Source: Sphingobacteriales bacterium 46-32 (GTDB taxonomy: Bacteria; Bacteroidota; Bacteroidia; Chitinophagales; Chitinophagaceae). From it: a stretch of 64,000 nt of DNA. Both the position numbers and the translations under genes were made by a program. Within the stretch, counting starts at the first letter, position 1; each line of letters opens with the position of its first letter. Below the pieces are notes generated by a model, which was given only the letters and a program-made list of their open reading frames with translations, had not been told where the DNA came from and searched no databases. The DNA is taken from assembly GCA_001898485.1 (NCBI GenBank), contig MKTY01000020.1:1-64000 (forward strand), written 5' to 3'. Positions 1 through 6,998 of the stretch are shown here, one piece after another.

Positions 1-460
1 GGACATTTGCATTGATAACTCTTTGGCTGATTGCCATAATAGTTTTGCGAAGAACAGGATAACCCACCCATAGAAGTACAAAAGTGGCAACAGCCAGACT
101 AAACCAGGCGCGATATTGCTCAGGGATGCCGAAAACATTCACGGGATCGATCAAAAGATCAATAATGGAAATGATCATCCCGATAATGCCACGCGTTTTA
201 ATAAGGTTGAAAATAGCATCATCGGTTTTATACTGTTGAACCTCATTGGCAGAAACATTATAACCTAATTTTTCAACCGCATTAGCAATCTGTTCCTGGT
301 TCATTCTATCTGTATCAGCTTCCACCAATACAATTCCATGAACAAGGTTTACCATTACGTTTTTTATAGCCGGGTGTCTTTTTAAAGCTGTCTCTACGCT
401 CATCGTACAGAACGAGCACATCAGACCTGACACTTTTAGCTGAACAGTTTTAGTGGCCAT
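1..460 (-). CDS. Heavy-metal P-type ATPase, N-terminal part (cut by window edge)
   Basis: The reading frame opens at an ATG whose complement ends at 460 and runs off the left edge, so only about 153 residues are visible. It starts with a heavy-metal-associated (HMA) domain whose metal motif M-C-S-F-C has Cys at about residues 15 and 18. A short linker and two hydrophobic segments follow, then a G-Y-P-V-L stretch that resembles the start of the P1B-ATPase membrane domain. Such pumps export Cu+ or other soft metals across the inner membrane using ATP. The catalytic DKTGT loop lies outside the window, so the metal is unknown. The thioredoxin-like and CsoR-like genes just upstream on the same strand support a metal-resistance operon. 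Confidence 0.82.
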   Translation of the reverse strand, partial: MATKTVQLKVSGLMCSFCTMSVETALKRHPAIKNVMVNLVHGIVLVEADTDRMNQEQIANAVEKLGYNVSANEVQQYKTDDAIFNLIKTRGIIGMIISIIDLLIDPVNVFGIPEQYRAWFSLAVATFVLLWVGYPVLRKTIMAISQRVINANV

Positions 461-494
461 AGTTGTATAAAGAATAAAAATGTTCTTAGAATAA

Positions 495-779
495 TTAAGC
501 TGCAATGGTTTTGCCGATTCCGGCATTGACCAACTCTATTTCAGAAATCCCCTTGTTTTGACAGCATTTGAGCAAAATGCCATTTACAGCAACGGCTGGA
601 AGGGATTTAATACCGTATTGTTTTGCTTTTTCGATACATTCCTTTGTATCGCAAAGTTTGGACAGATCATAAACAATGACCTCGCAGGATGAACAAGCCA
701 GTTTTTTAACCATTTCAACCGCAGGCTGGCATACGCTGCAACCGGCTGTAAACACCTCAATAACCCTTTTATTTTCCAT
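495..779 (-). CDS. Small Cys-rich thioredoxin-fold protein
   Basis: This 94-residue protein has a thioredoxin/glutaredoxin-like layout: a beta strand, a C-S-V-C motif at residues 14-17, and a Leu-Pro cis-proline region at about 60-61. It carries eight cysteines (14, 17, 29, 32, 43, 48, 72, 73), far more than a typical thioredoxin, including a C-S-S-C and a C-C pair. There is no signal peptide, so it should be cytosolic. It lies between the metal ATPase and the CsoR-like regulator, 34 bp from the former, so it is probably in the same transcript. A role in thiol or metal buffering is an inference; a plain glutaredoxin-like reductase is the alternative. Confidence 0.75.
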   Translation of the reverse strand: MENKRVIEVFTAGCSVCQPAVEMVKKLACSSCEVIVYDLSKLCDTKECIEKAKQYGIKSLPAVAVNGILLKCCQNKGISEIELVNAGIGKTIAA

Positions 780-831
780 GATTTATTTTTTATAAACCAA
801 AGATGGGAGGGGTCAATGGGTGTCCGCCAAA

Positions 832-1215
832 TTATTTCTGAGAATTTTCCGGATTTTCTTCGTTGTACTTTGCCAACCGGTCGCCTATTTCATTGATTTC
901 CTTCATTTTTTGGGTGAGTGCGTTATCTTCTATTAGCGGAAATTGTTGCTTTAAAAGTTCGATTTTTTCAGCATCGGGGCAGTTTCCCGGGCAGGCATTC
1001 ATTACCTTAACCAGCTTCAAGGCCAGGCTTTTACGGAAAACCTCATCCAAAAGAAGAAAATGTGCCTTTTGCAATGCCTGATCCGCGGCTTTGAACTGAA
1101 TGGAGATTTGATCAGGGTCTTTACCTTCGTCCAGCATTCGGGTAATTGCTTCAATTTGTCCCTTGATAAAGTTGAGACGTTTAATCAGATCACCGGTAAG
1201 ATCACCTGGAAGCAT
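832..1215 (-). CDS. CsoR/RcnR/FrmR-family (DUF156-like) repressor, non-canonical ligands
   Basis: The 127-residue helical protein has the family signature R-L-x-F-I-K-G-Q-I near residues 13-21 and the family's helix spacing. Aligned by eye with Mycobacterium CsoR, the three copper ligands (Cys36, His61, Cys65) fall on Pro34, Val59 and Ser63, so the usual site is absent. Two other cysteines (75 and 79) lie in a short C-P-G-N-C segment, followed by a polar tail. The family represses metal, formaldehyde or persulfide resistance genes. As the first gene of the minus-strand cluster it probably regulates the ATPase operon, but the inducer cannot be the standard CsoR site. Confidence 0.78.
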   Translation of the reverse strand: MLPGDLTGDLIKRLNFIKGQIEAITRMLDEGKDPDQISIQFKAADQALQKAHFLLLDEVFRKSLALKLVKVMNACPGNCPDAEKIELLKQQFPLIEDNALTQKMKEINEIGDRLAKYNEENPENSQK

Positions 1216-1478
1216 GATTATTTTTTTGCAAGGTAAATTCGAAAGGGCATTATTTCACCGTTAAAATTATGTTTCTTAATCATTTTTTCCGCAGGAGTCG
1301 CCTTATATTTAAGTCACAACGAAAACTCCGACGTCGATGTTTCAACGGTTTCTCAGTTGGTAAATTAACCAGATACTTCGAAACAAACACTTTTTGCGCC
1401 AGGCCGGAGGTTGCTTATTTTACTAAAGTTTTCAATTAGCATACCATTCCTCTTAGCTTCTTTTTTCGTTAACCATAG

Positions 1479-2198
1479 TTAGCTCATCAACTTATTTTTC
1501 ATTCTTTCCATGAAAGCATCCTTGTAGTTTGCACCAATCGGTATCCGTTTCGGAAGCTTTTTAAGTATGAGTTCGTTATTTTCCATAGAAGAAATTTGCT
1601 TCAATGCCACGATATACGATTTATGGACCCTCATAAACTGGCTGTTTGGCAATCGCTCCTCCAACTCCTTCATCGTTAGGTAAGCAAGTGTTTTTTGTTG
1701 TCCCCGGTGAAAGGCGACATAGTTGTTCATTCCTTCCACAAAATCTATGTCATCCAAATCAATTTTTAACATCTTTCCTCTCTGCCCAGCCTTTACGAAT
1801 ATATAATCATTTGGAATGGCTTCTGGATTTGAGCAGGGCTGATGCGCCACCGCATCGGTAACACGTTGCACCGCTTTAACAAACCGATTAAATTCAATTG
1901 GCTTCATTAAATAGTCAATGGCATCAAGCTCATAACTGGTAACTGCAAATTCAGAATATGCTGTGCAAAAGACCACATTCGTACTATCTCCTAAAATTTT
2001 CATTACTTCAATTCCGTTCATTTCATCCATCTGAATGTCCAGAAAAACGACATCGGGCTTTTCTTTCTTCACAATTTCAATTCCCAATAGCGGATTAGTT
2101 TCTGCGGCAATCAATTCCAGGTTAGGCAACCGATCAATATACTTTTTAAGCACATTAATCGCTGGCTGCTCATCATCAATTATTACGCACCTTATCAT
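1479..2198 (-). CDS. LytTR-type response regulator
   Basis: The 239-residue protein has an N-terminal receiver domain with an acidic pair at residues 8-9, phospho-acceptor Asp54 in F-L-D-I-Q-M, and Pro/Lys near the end of the domain. From about 135 to 235 it has a LytTR DNA-binding domain, including the F-V-K-A-G and R-V-H-K-S-Y motifs. It starts 3 bp after the stop of the sensor kinase gene, so the pair is co-transcribed and cognate. LytTR regulators often control extracellular products and peptide-responsive genes. The position downstream of a small peptide and its putative modifying enzyme suggests it could control that locus, which is an inference. Confidence 0.92.
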   Translation of the reverse strand: MIRCVIIDDEQPAINVLKKYIDRLPNLELIAAETNPLLGIEIVKKEKPDVVFLDIQMDEMNGIEVMKILGDSTNVVFCTAYSEFAVTSYELDAIDYLMKPIEFNRFVKAVQRVTDAVAHQPCSNPEAIPNDYIFVKAGQRGKMLKIDLDDIDFVEGMNNYVAFHRGQQKTLAYLTMKELEERLPNSQFMRVHKSYIVALKQISSMENNELILKKLPKRIPIGANYKDAFMERMKNKLMS

Positions 2199-2201
2199 AG
2201 G

Positions 2202-3293
2202 TTAAGTGTTTACAGTAAGTTCAAACGTATAAAACTCTTCTCCATCGTCAGCCTTCATTTCATATTTCCCTTTGAAAGCAACGTCCAGTCTTTTGGATAG
2301 GTTAGTGATGCCTATATTGTGGGAAGACAATTCAAAATTGTTTTTCTTCTTTTTATTCCGGCAGTAAAAATAAACTTGTCCAGGATGAAGCGACACCCTG
2401 ATCTTTAAAGGATGTTCCGGGTCTTTTAGGTCGCCATATTTGAAAGCATTCTCTACAACTGTGATCATGGACAGAGGCGGAATCATTTGGTCTTTTATGA
2501 CACCTTCTACTGCAAAATCAATCACCTTAGAATGTCCGAAACGGATATTATTTATTTCAATTAATAGTTGCAAGTTGTCCAATTCCTTTTGCACAAATAC
2601 CTTATCGCTTTCATATTCCACACTCTCCATTGAGTAACGCATGATCCGGGAAAGCTTTGAAATATTATCAGCTAACTCCTGAGAATATTCCATAGCCTGC
2701 GAAAATAGTACGTTTAGTGTATTGTGCAGGAAATGGGGATTAACCTGTGAACGTAAAAAAGCATATTCTAAAAGAAGTTTGTCTTTTTGTAATTCCAGTT
2801 CCTGTTGCTTTAATATTGAATTTTCTAATTCGTTTCGTAGCTTTTCTTCCTGAAGTCTCCTGAGTTCTCTTTCCTTTTTAAAAGATTGCACAACGTAGAA
2901 GTATAGCATTGCATAAGAGAAGTATTGAACATATCCCAGAACTGCCCCTTTCAAAAAATCTCTAAAATTATCTGAGGTGTATAATTTAATGCCGGCAAGA
3001 GGTAATAGAAGATAGATGTAGCAATAGCCGATAAGCCCCATTACAAAAAATACAATAAAGAAAGAAGCTATGCTCCATAAAACACCAATTCTTCTGTAAA
3101 GATTAAGGCAATAGATGCTTACATAAAATGTAAGACAAAATGGAAGAAGGAAAAGAATGGTGTTAATTATTTTGATATTGGGGTTAGCCAGATAATTAGC
3201 TATGTATATAAAGCTGCCGTACACAACCCATGCAGAGGCATGTACTAAAATTTGAAAGGGCGTTTTGTTCTCCCCTGGAAGAAGTGATGCCAT
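2202..3293 (-). CDS. LytS/YehU-type membrane sensor histidine kinase
   Basis: The 363-residue kinase begins with about four hydrophobic segments (roughly residues 15-35, 42-65, 70-100 and 115-137), then a coiled coil (138-180) and a His_kinase domain. The phospho-acceptor is in P-H-F-L-H-N, His187. The C-terminal ATPase domain shows V-E-N-A-F-K-Y-G as N box and an N-I-G-I-T-N-L G box. No periplasmic sensor domain is present, so the signal is probably sensed in or at the membrane. It is followed directly by the LytTR regulator and preceded, 44 bp away, by the acyltransferase gene. LytS-LytTR pairs are common in Bacteroidota, so its partnership with the peptide is plausible but unproven. Confidence 0.92.
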   Translation of the reverse strand: MASLLPGENKTPFQILVHASAWVVYGSFIYIANYLANPNIKIINTILFLLPFCLTFYVSIYCLNLYRRIGVLWSIASFFIVFFVMGLIGYCYIYLLLPLAGIKLYTSDNFRDFLKGAVLGYVQYFSYAMLYFYVVQSFKKERELRRLQEEKLRNELENSILKQQELELQKDKLLLEYAFLRSQVNPHFLHNTLNVLFSQAMEYSQELADNISKLSRIMRYSMESVEYESDKVFVQKELDNLQLLIEINNIRFGHSKVIDFAVEGVIKDQMIPPLSMITVVENAFKYGDLKDPEHPLKIRVSLHPGQVYFYCRNKKKKNNFELSSHNIGITNLSKRLDVAFKGKYEMKADDGEEFYTFELTVNT

Positions 3294-3337
3294 GTTTTTG
3301 CAGGTTTTGGTCAGATTGGAACAGCGAAAGCCGCAGT

Positions 3338-4474
3338 TTACAGGTACACTAAAACACCCTGTTCGTAAAGCTGATGGAACACGTTATTTTCAAAACATTC
3401 CCTTCTTACAGGATGCTCAATACATCCGGTCAACAGATCATACAGCTTGCCATCAACTTCGTAAAATGAATAAGTGTTTTTCTTCAATAAAAAAGGAATA
3501 TTATGCAATTTAAAAATACCAAATAGCTGCGAATTGAAGCTAATTTTTTCAGTGGGGATTAAAGAATGATTAGAATTGAATGACTGAATTTTGGAGTTTA
3601 CAATATTAGCAACTTTATGAATATATAGCCAGCCTTCCCATTGCTCTGGATATGATCTTATGATTGGAGCAATAAGGTCATAAATTCGCTGGGTGGTCTC
3701 AATGGCAAATTTCTCCCTATCTTTACTTTTATCGGGGTAAATAGGATCAAAGAACCGAAGCCGGATCTCATCCCAGGATTTGCGGTAAGAAGCGACTGTT
3801 AGAATTGGCACATTGGAGACATGGGCAAGAAATGAAATTCCTTTTCTGGCGAATATTTGCTGATGAAGGAAGTTAACACTGCAATTATTTTCGTTTTCTG
3901 TAGTGGTGGTCCCGGCGCCGCTATTTCCATCAATATATAACACAAGTGTTTTCCCCTGCTTTAGTTCCCGTAGCATTTGTACACCTGCTTTGGCATTTTC
4001 TGCATTAATTATTTTAAGATTATTTCCATCTACATTACCTGGAAGATCGTTAAACAATGAGGAAAACAATTCTCCCTCCTTTTCCGTAATGTCTTTTCCT
4101 ATTACTAAGGTGAATGGAATTTTGTATTTAGCAAGCAAAAGATTTATCACCCGATAAGAACCGGTGTGAAAGGTGCAGATAATGGTCGGCTTAGTTTTTA
4201 GTAGGCCAATAATTTCATCATCGAAATTTTCTACTTCAATGAAGTCAAGAATTTGATAGGAACTTTGTTCAAGAATGCTTAGTTTTTTATGCAGCAGAAT
4301 CTTTTTGTAAATATCCTTATGCGAGGAACAATGAATTTCTGGAATAAAGTTGGAAAGTGATGCACTTACCATGTTAAACTGGCCATTCAGAGGTTGATTA
4401 TCATCAAAACTAAACTTCGTTTCAAAATCATTTATAAGAGAGTTTCTGGATTCTATATATTCGGAGCGGTTCAT
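3338..4474 (-). CDS. LpxL-like acyltransferase with PqqD/RRE-like C-terminal domain
   Basis: Residues 90-290 of this 378-residue protein resemble lysophospholipid/lipid A acyltransferases: a strand then F-H-T-G-S-Y (His103), a Y-I-D-G-N segment near 180, and a terminal P-E-Q-W-E-G-W motif at 276-282. The family normally has His-x4-Asp/Glu; here the fifth position after His103 is Arg108, so the catalytic acid is missing or displaced. Residues 315-378 look unlike LpxL and more like a PqqD/RiPP-recognition winged helix: a beta hairpin with Y-S-F-Y-E-V-D-G at 335-342, then helices ending in L-Y-E-Q-G-V-L. No N-terminal membrane anchor is obvious. It lies 130 bp downstream of a 50-residue peptide gene. 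I infer acylation of that peptide; an ordinary membrane-lipid acyltransferase is the alternative. Confidence 0.65.
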   Translation of the reverse strand: MNRSEYIESRNSLINDFETKFSFDDNQPLNGQFNMVSASLSNFIPEIHCSSHKDIYKKILLHKKLSILEQSSYQILDFIEVENFDDEIIGLLKTKPTIICTFHTGSYRVINLLLAKYKIPFTLVIGKDITEKEGELFSSLFNDLPGNVDGNNLKIINAENAKAGVQMLRELKQGKTLVLYIDGNSGAGTTTTENENNCSVNFLHQQIFARKGISFLAHVSNVPILTVASYRKSWDEIRLRFFDPIYPDKSKDREKFAIETTQRIYDLIAPIIRSYPEQWEGWLYIHKVANIVNSKIQSFNSNHSLIPTEKISFNSQLFGIFKLHNIPFLLKKNTYSFYEVDGKLYDLLTGCIEHPVRRECFENNVFHQLYEQGVLVYL

Positions 4475-4552
4475 ATTGTACTTTTTTTGAAAAGGCTTAT
4501 TGTAGCCCGTTTTTTAATTCAGAAAGATTCCGGGGCGGTGAAAGCCACTAAT

Positions 4553-4580
4553 AAAAAAGGAATCCGGTTTACAGATTCCT
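4553..4580 (-). terminator. Intrinsic terminator between peptide and acyltransferase genes
   Basis: On the minus-strand RNA, AGGAATC and GATTCCT pair around a 9-nt loop and are followed by a run of U. The hairpin begins 24 bp after the stop codon of the 50-residue peptide gene and lies about 80 bp before the acyltransferase start. Such a leaky terminator is typical of loci where a small precursor is made in excess over its modifying enzyme. Confidence 0.65.
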
Positions 4581-4604
4581 GAAATGGTGCAAAGCGAAGA
4601 AGAC

Positions 4605-4757
4605 TTATCTTCCTGTACCTGGTGGCAGCGGCGGCTGCGTATCTATACAGCAGCTATCAGTAAAAAATGAAACTACACTTGCCCATACATTTTTAAATCT
4701 TGCTTCAAGTTCCTCGATGCTTAAAGGCTTTGAAAACACATTTTCAGTTGTCACCAT
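4605..4757 (-). CDS. Candidate RiPP precursor peptide (50 aa)
   Basis: The minus-strand ATG at 4755-4757 opens a 50-codon frame ending at TAA 4605-4607. The N-terminal half looks like a RiPP leader: a helix-forming stretch around P-L-S-I-E-E-L-E-A-R (residues 11-20), then an amphipathic segment with Trp25 and F-F at 31-32. The C-terminal half is a compact possible core: D-S-C-C at 34-37, then I-D-T-Q and a Pro-rich P-P-L-P-P-G-T-G-R tail (42-50). It has no signal peptide or double-Gly leader. It is followed by its own terminator and by an acyltransferase with an RRE-like tail, then by a LytS-LytTR pair. I do not recognise a named family; the precursor role is inferred. Confidence 0.62.
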   Translation of the reverse strand: MVTTENVFSKPLSIEELEARFKNVWASVVSFFTDSCCIDTQPPLPPGTGR

Positions 4758-4935
4758 GATGTTAGGTTTTAAGTTGGTTAATGGCCGCTTTCACGCAGCA
4801 CTGTTATTTACTACCCAAACATCACGTTAGTAAAGCCCGTGTAAAAACCCGTTACGTGAACTCTCGATTAGCTTATGTAAAATGGAGTATAGCCGCTGTA
4901 TTATATTTTTAGTTTTCTTATATTGCTTGCTAATA

Positions 4936-5421
4936 ATGAACCCTGATGTAAGATTTGATATTGACCGGAAAAAATTTCCCACTGCGATGTACAGCCGGGA
5001 GCTTCTTGGCCATTTGAAAAAATATGCTGAGCCTGCTGCTAAAGATTTTTTCGTAATCGAGGGAACTTTTGGTTGCATATTCCGGCAGGAATTACCGAAA
5101 GGCGGTGAATATTTAATCCATGTTCATGATTTTTTGCTTACACAGGAGTTACAGCTATTTCTTGAAGCAAAAGAACCTGTAGTGTTTGTGCTTATGACGA
5201 TGCAGGGAAGAATTACTATTGATGTACCCAGAGCAGGTTTACAGACTATTGAAGCAAATCAATACAATATTTTTCATTTCACCCCGTGCAAGACAGCAAT
5301 CAGTTGTTACAAAGGAAACTCCAGAATATTTTGCTTATGTATGACGCCTGATACTTTTAAAAGGCAGGCTACTGACCTGGCATTTTTTACAAGCTCTATG
5401 CAAAAGGCCAAGTTGAATTAA
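4936..5421 (+). CDS. Stand-alone AraC-type sensor domain without HTH
   Basis: The 161-residue protein (from ATG 4936; an upstream ATG at 4882 would add 18 hydrophobic residues) resembles the N-terminal sensing half of the AraC regulator at 14119-15114. Shared features are a beta-rich core with successive short strands, an A-N-x-Y-N-I-F motif (around 110-117), and a following C-L-x-M/L-P strand. The frame stops where the linker and the two-HTH domain should begin, with no trace of HTH coding before the next gene. It is therefore a naturally short sensor or an AraC gene truncated long ago. It is divergent from the peptide cassette. Bacteroidota use many such N-terminal domains to sense small ligands; the ligand here is unknown. 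Confidence 0.55.
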   Translation: MNPDVRFDIDRKKFPTAMYSRELLGHLKKYAEPAAKDFFVIEGTFGCIFRQELPKGGEYLIHVHDFLLTQELQLFLEAKEPVVFVLMTMQGRITIDVPRAGLQTIEANQYNIFHFTPCKTAISCYKGNSRIFCLCMTPDTFKRQATDLAFFTSSMQKAKLN

Positions 5422-5637
5422 GATTTTACATTCGTAAAGTTTGGCAGCGTCCTCATTACGACCATCCTGCTTTTCTCTTTCCCAGCTTTTGTTTCGTATT
5501 GATGGTTACTGGCTTTCAGCTATATACTAACGACCGCCTCGTAAAAGAAAGATTTTTGAGTCTTAACCTTAAACTTGTATCTTCCTCTTGAATTTTCATA
5601 GGATAAGGTTTAATGGTTAATGGTTTTTGATTAGGCG

Positions 5638-5665
5638 CAGTCTCTCTTTACGGGGAGACTGTTTT
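5638..5665 (+). terminator. Hairpin with T-run after the AraC-like sensor gene
   Basis: CAGTCTC (5638-5644) and GAGACTG (5655-5661) form a 7-bp stem with a 10-nt loop and are followed by TTTTAT. It lies about 215 bp after the AraC-like sensor gene and just before the promoter box of the receiver gene, separating the two transcripts. Confidence 0.5.
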
Positions 5666-5672
5666 ATATTTG
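5665..5672 (+). promoter_or_regulatory. Bacteroidota -7 box for the receiver gene
   Basis: TATATTTG is an exact match to the TAnnTTTG -7 consensus of Bacteroidota. It lies 19 bp before the ATG of the receiver-domain gene, which would give a very short leader. I see no clear TTTG -33 box at the expected distance. Confidence 0.45.
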
Positions 5673-5691
5673 CACCCAAACCTGGCTTCCT

Positions 5692-6090
5692 ATGATAAGA
5701 GTTCTTGCAATATGCAAAAGCAATATCTTTTTAAATGGTATAAAATCTACCTTATTATCTTCCGGTATTGAAATGGTCTCAATGTGCAATGATAGTTCCG
5801 AAGGCGTTACTTGCTATAAAAAGATAAAACCCCATATAGTTATCGCAGATGCCAATTGGACAAACAAAATTTACGCAATTCCCGGTACAAAGTTAATACA
5901 ACAACTTATTGCTTATGATCCTGCAGCTAAAATAATTATTGCCACAAACATTTATGAACCGGATGTGGTAGAAGAAATGAAACAATTAAAAATTAGAGGC
6001 TACTTTTATCGGAGCATGAATAATATACTGAGTGAAATCGTTAATTGCATAAGAGATGTCTATGAAGGGAAAGAGTGCTTTGCCGATTGA
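5692..6090 (+). CDS. Receiver-only protein with degenerate acidic pocket
   Basis: The 132-residue protein has a CheY-like fold similar to the receiver half of NarL-type regulators: alternating strands and helices, Asp53 in I-A-D-A-N-W as potential phospho-acceptor, and G-Y-F-Y-R-S where the conserved Lys is normally found. The N-terminal acidic pair is absent (I-C at residues 7-8) and the Lys is replaced by Arg, so it is probably a pseudo-receiver that signals by binding rather than by phosphorylation. There is no output domain. It is a single-gene transcript with its own promoter box, next to the peptide cassette and the AraC-like sensor. Partners are unknown. Confidence 0.7.
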   Translation: MIRVLAICKSNIFLNGIKSTLLSSGIEMVSMCNDSSEGVTCYKKIKPHIVIADANWTNKIYAIPGTKLIQQLIAYDPAAKIIIATNIYEPDVVEEMKQLKIRGYFYRSMNNILSEIVNCIRDVYEGKECFAD

Positions 6091-6115
6091 CCTTTCACGG
6101 CATTAAAATATTCGA

Positions 6116-6457
6116 TTAAACGTTTTCAATCCTACTGGTATTTTTGGTCTTATACTTCATCAGGCTGAAGATGAACTTTAGAATGATATTAATATCTACG
6201 TCCAACAGTTCTGCGAATCGTACAAGTTCATTATTTGTAAAATCTCCAGGATTGTTAACCTTGTTTCTGAATGTTACAAATCCCATCTTCAACTCTGCGG
6301 CTAAGCGGGATTCGACCATTACCGCAAAAATTTGTTCAAAGCTCTTAATTTTTCCTGCTTCAAAATCAGTTTTTATCGAATTGAGTTTATGCTGTCGTTT
6401 TCTTGCTTCTTCTTGTTTTTTATCTTTTTCTGATATTTCCCGCTTCTTTTTGGGCAT
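6116..6457 (-). CDS. Small XRE/HTH-like hypothetical protein
   Basis: I start this 113-residue protein at the ATG ending at 6457 (M-P-K-K-K-R) rather than at a TTG seven codons upstream. The first 30 residues are strongly basic and charged, suggesting a coiled or disordered region. The second half contains a helical pattern, with L-A-A-E-L-K-M-G-F-V-T-F-R-N-K-V followed by N-N-E-L-V-R-F-A-E-L-L-D-V-D, that resembles a Cro/XRE-type helix-turn-helix plus the following helix. It is convergent with the receiver gene. Function is unknown; a small DNA-binding regulator is the best guess. Confidence 0.5.
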   Translation of the reverse strand: MPKKKREISEKDKKQEEARKRQHKLNSIKTDFEAGKIKSFEQIFAVMVESRLAAELKMGFVTFRNKVNNPGDFTNNELVRFAELLDVDINIILKFIFSLMKYKTKNTSRIENV

Positions 6458-6734
6458 TTCGTCAATATTTAATGCCAAAAAGTAAAACGGTTAAACAGAA
6501 CTTGAATAACTTTTGATAATTTCTAATTAATTTACGTTATATTGATAATAAAATAGTTTATTTCAGAGTAAATTATTATAAATTTGGAGTAACAGTATCG
6601 AAATCATTGACCCAAAGTTATAAACTGGACTAATGATTTTATTTTGCGCTTCATCTTGATAAAAGTAGTAAGCGCTTAACAAGTCTTGCATCCCGAATCT
6701 GACAATTCACGAAACGCAAGAGTAAGTTAATGCG

Positions 6735-6857
6735 CTCAGCCCCATATTAAAGGGGTTGAGCCTACTTACGCATTTGTGTTTCGGCCTTCCGCAAGGAAGG
6801 TGGCTTTGTCAGAGCCAGGGATGCAAAGGGCGGGTAGGCTTAACCCCTATTTTTTTA
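6735..6857 (+). ncRNA. Structured RNA candidate with mutually exclusive stems and a T-run
   Basis: No convincing gene lies between 6479 and 7103. Here 6734-6743 can pair with 6752-6761 (10 bp with one G-U). The same right arm, as 6751-6765, can instead pair with 6834-6848 (15 bp with one G-U). Inside the larger loop are a hairpin with stem CCTTCC/GGAAGG and a GCAA tetraloop (6785-6800) and a second small hairpin at 6801-6817. A run of seven T follows closely after the long stem. The competing stems plus T-run resemble an attenuator or small RNA upstream of the redoxin-SusCD operon. I cannot assign it to a known RNA family. Orientation is inferred from the T-run. Confidence 0.42.
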
Positions 6858-6897
6858 CTCAGCCTTGCCGCTCAAGACTTGCAGTTAAATGGAGTTA

Positions 6898-6998
6898 GTG
6901 CTGCAAGAATGAAGAAAGTTACTATCATAAAATCTCTTTCTCATGTGTCACACAGCGGTGTATGCTTGCCGTATGCGCCGCTTTTTCCATTCCTGCAC
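6898..6998. repeat. Long inverted repeat enclosing a 12-bp hairpin
   Basis: Positions 6898-6918 and 6981-6998 are imperfect inverted copies. Within them 6954-6965 pairs with 6971-6982 over 12 positions (three as G-U) around a 5-nt loop. This immediately follows the structured element at 6735-6857 and lies about 105 bp before the redoxin gene. It may be part of the same leader RNA or an independent element; no protein-coding signal is seen. Confidence 0.4.

Noticed and set aside
4827-5078. 83-codon minus-strand frame over the AraC-like sensor gene
   Set aside because: It overlaps the plus-strand gene that has a paralogue in the window; no motif or spacing favours the antisense frame.
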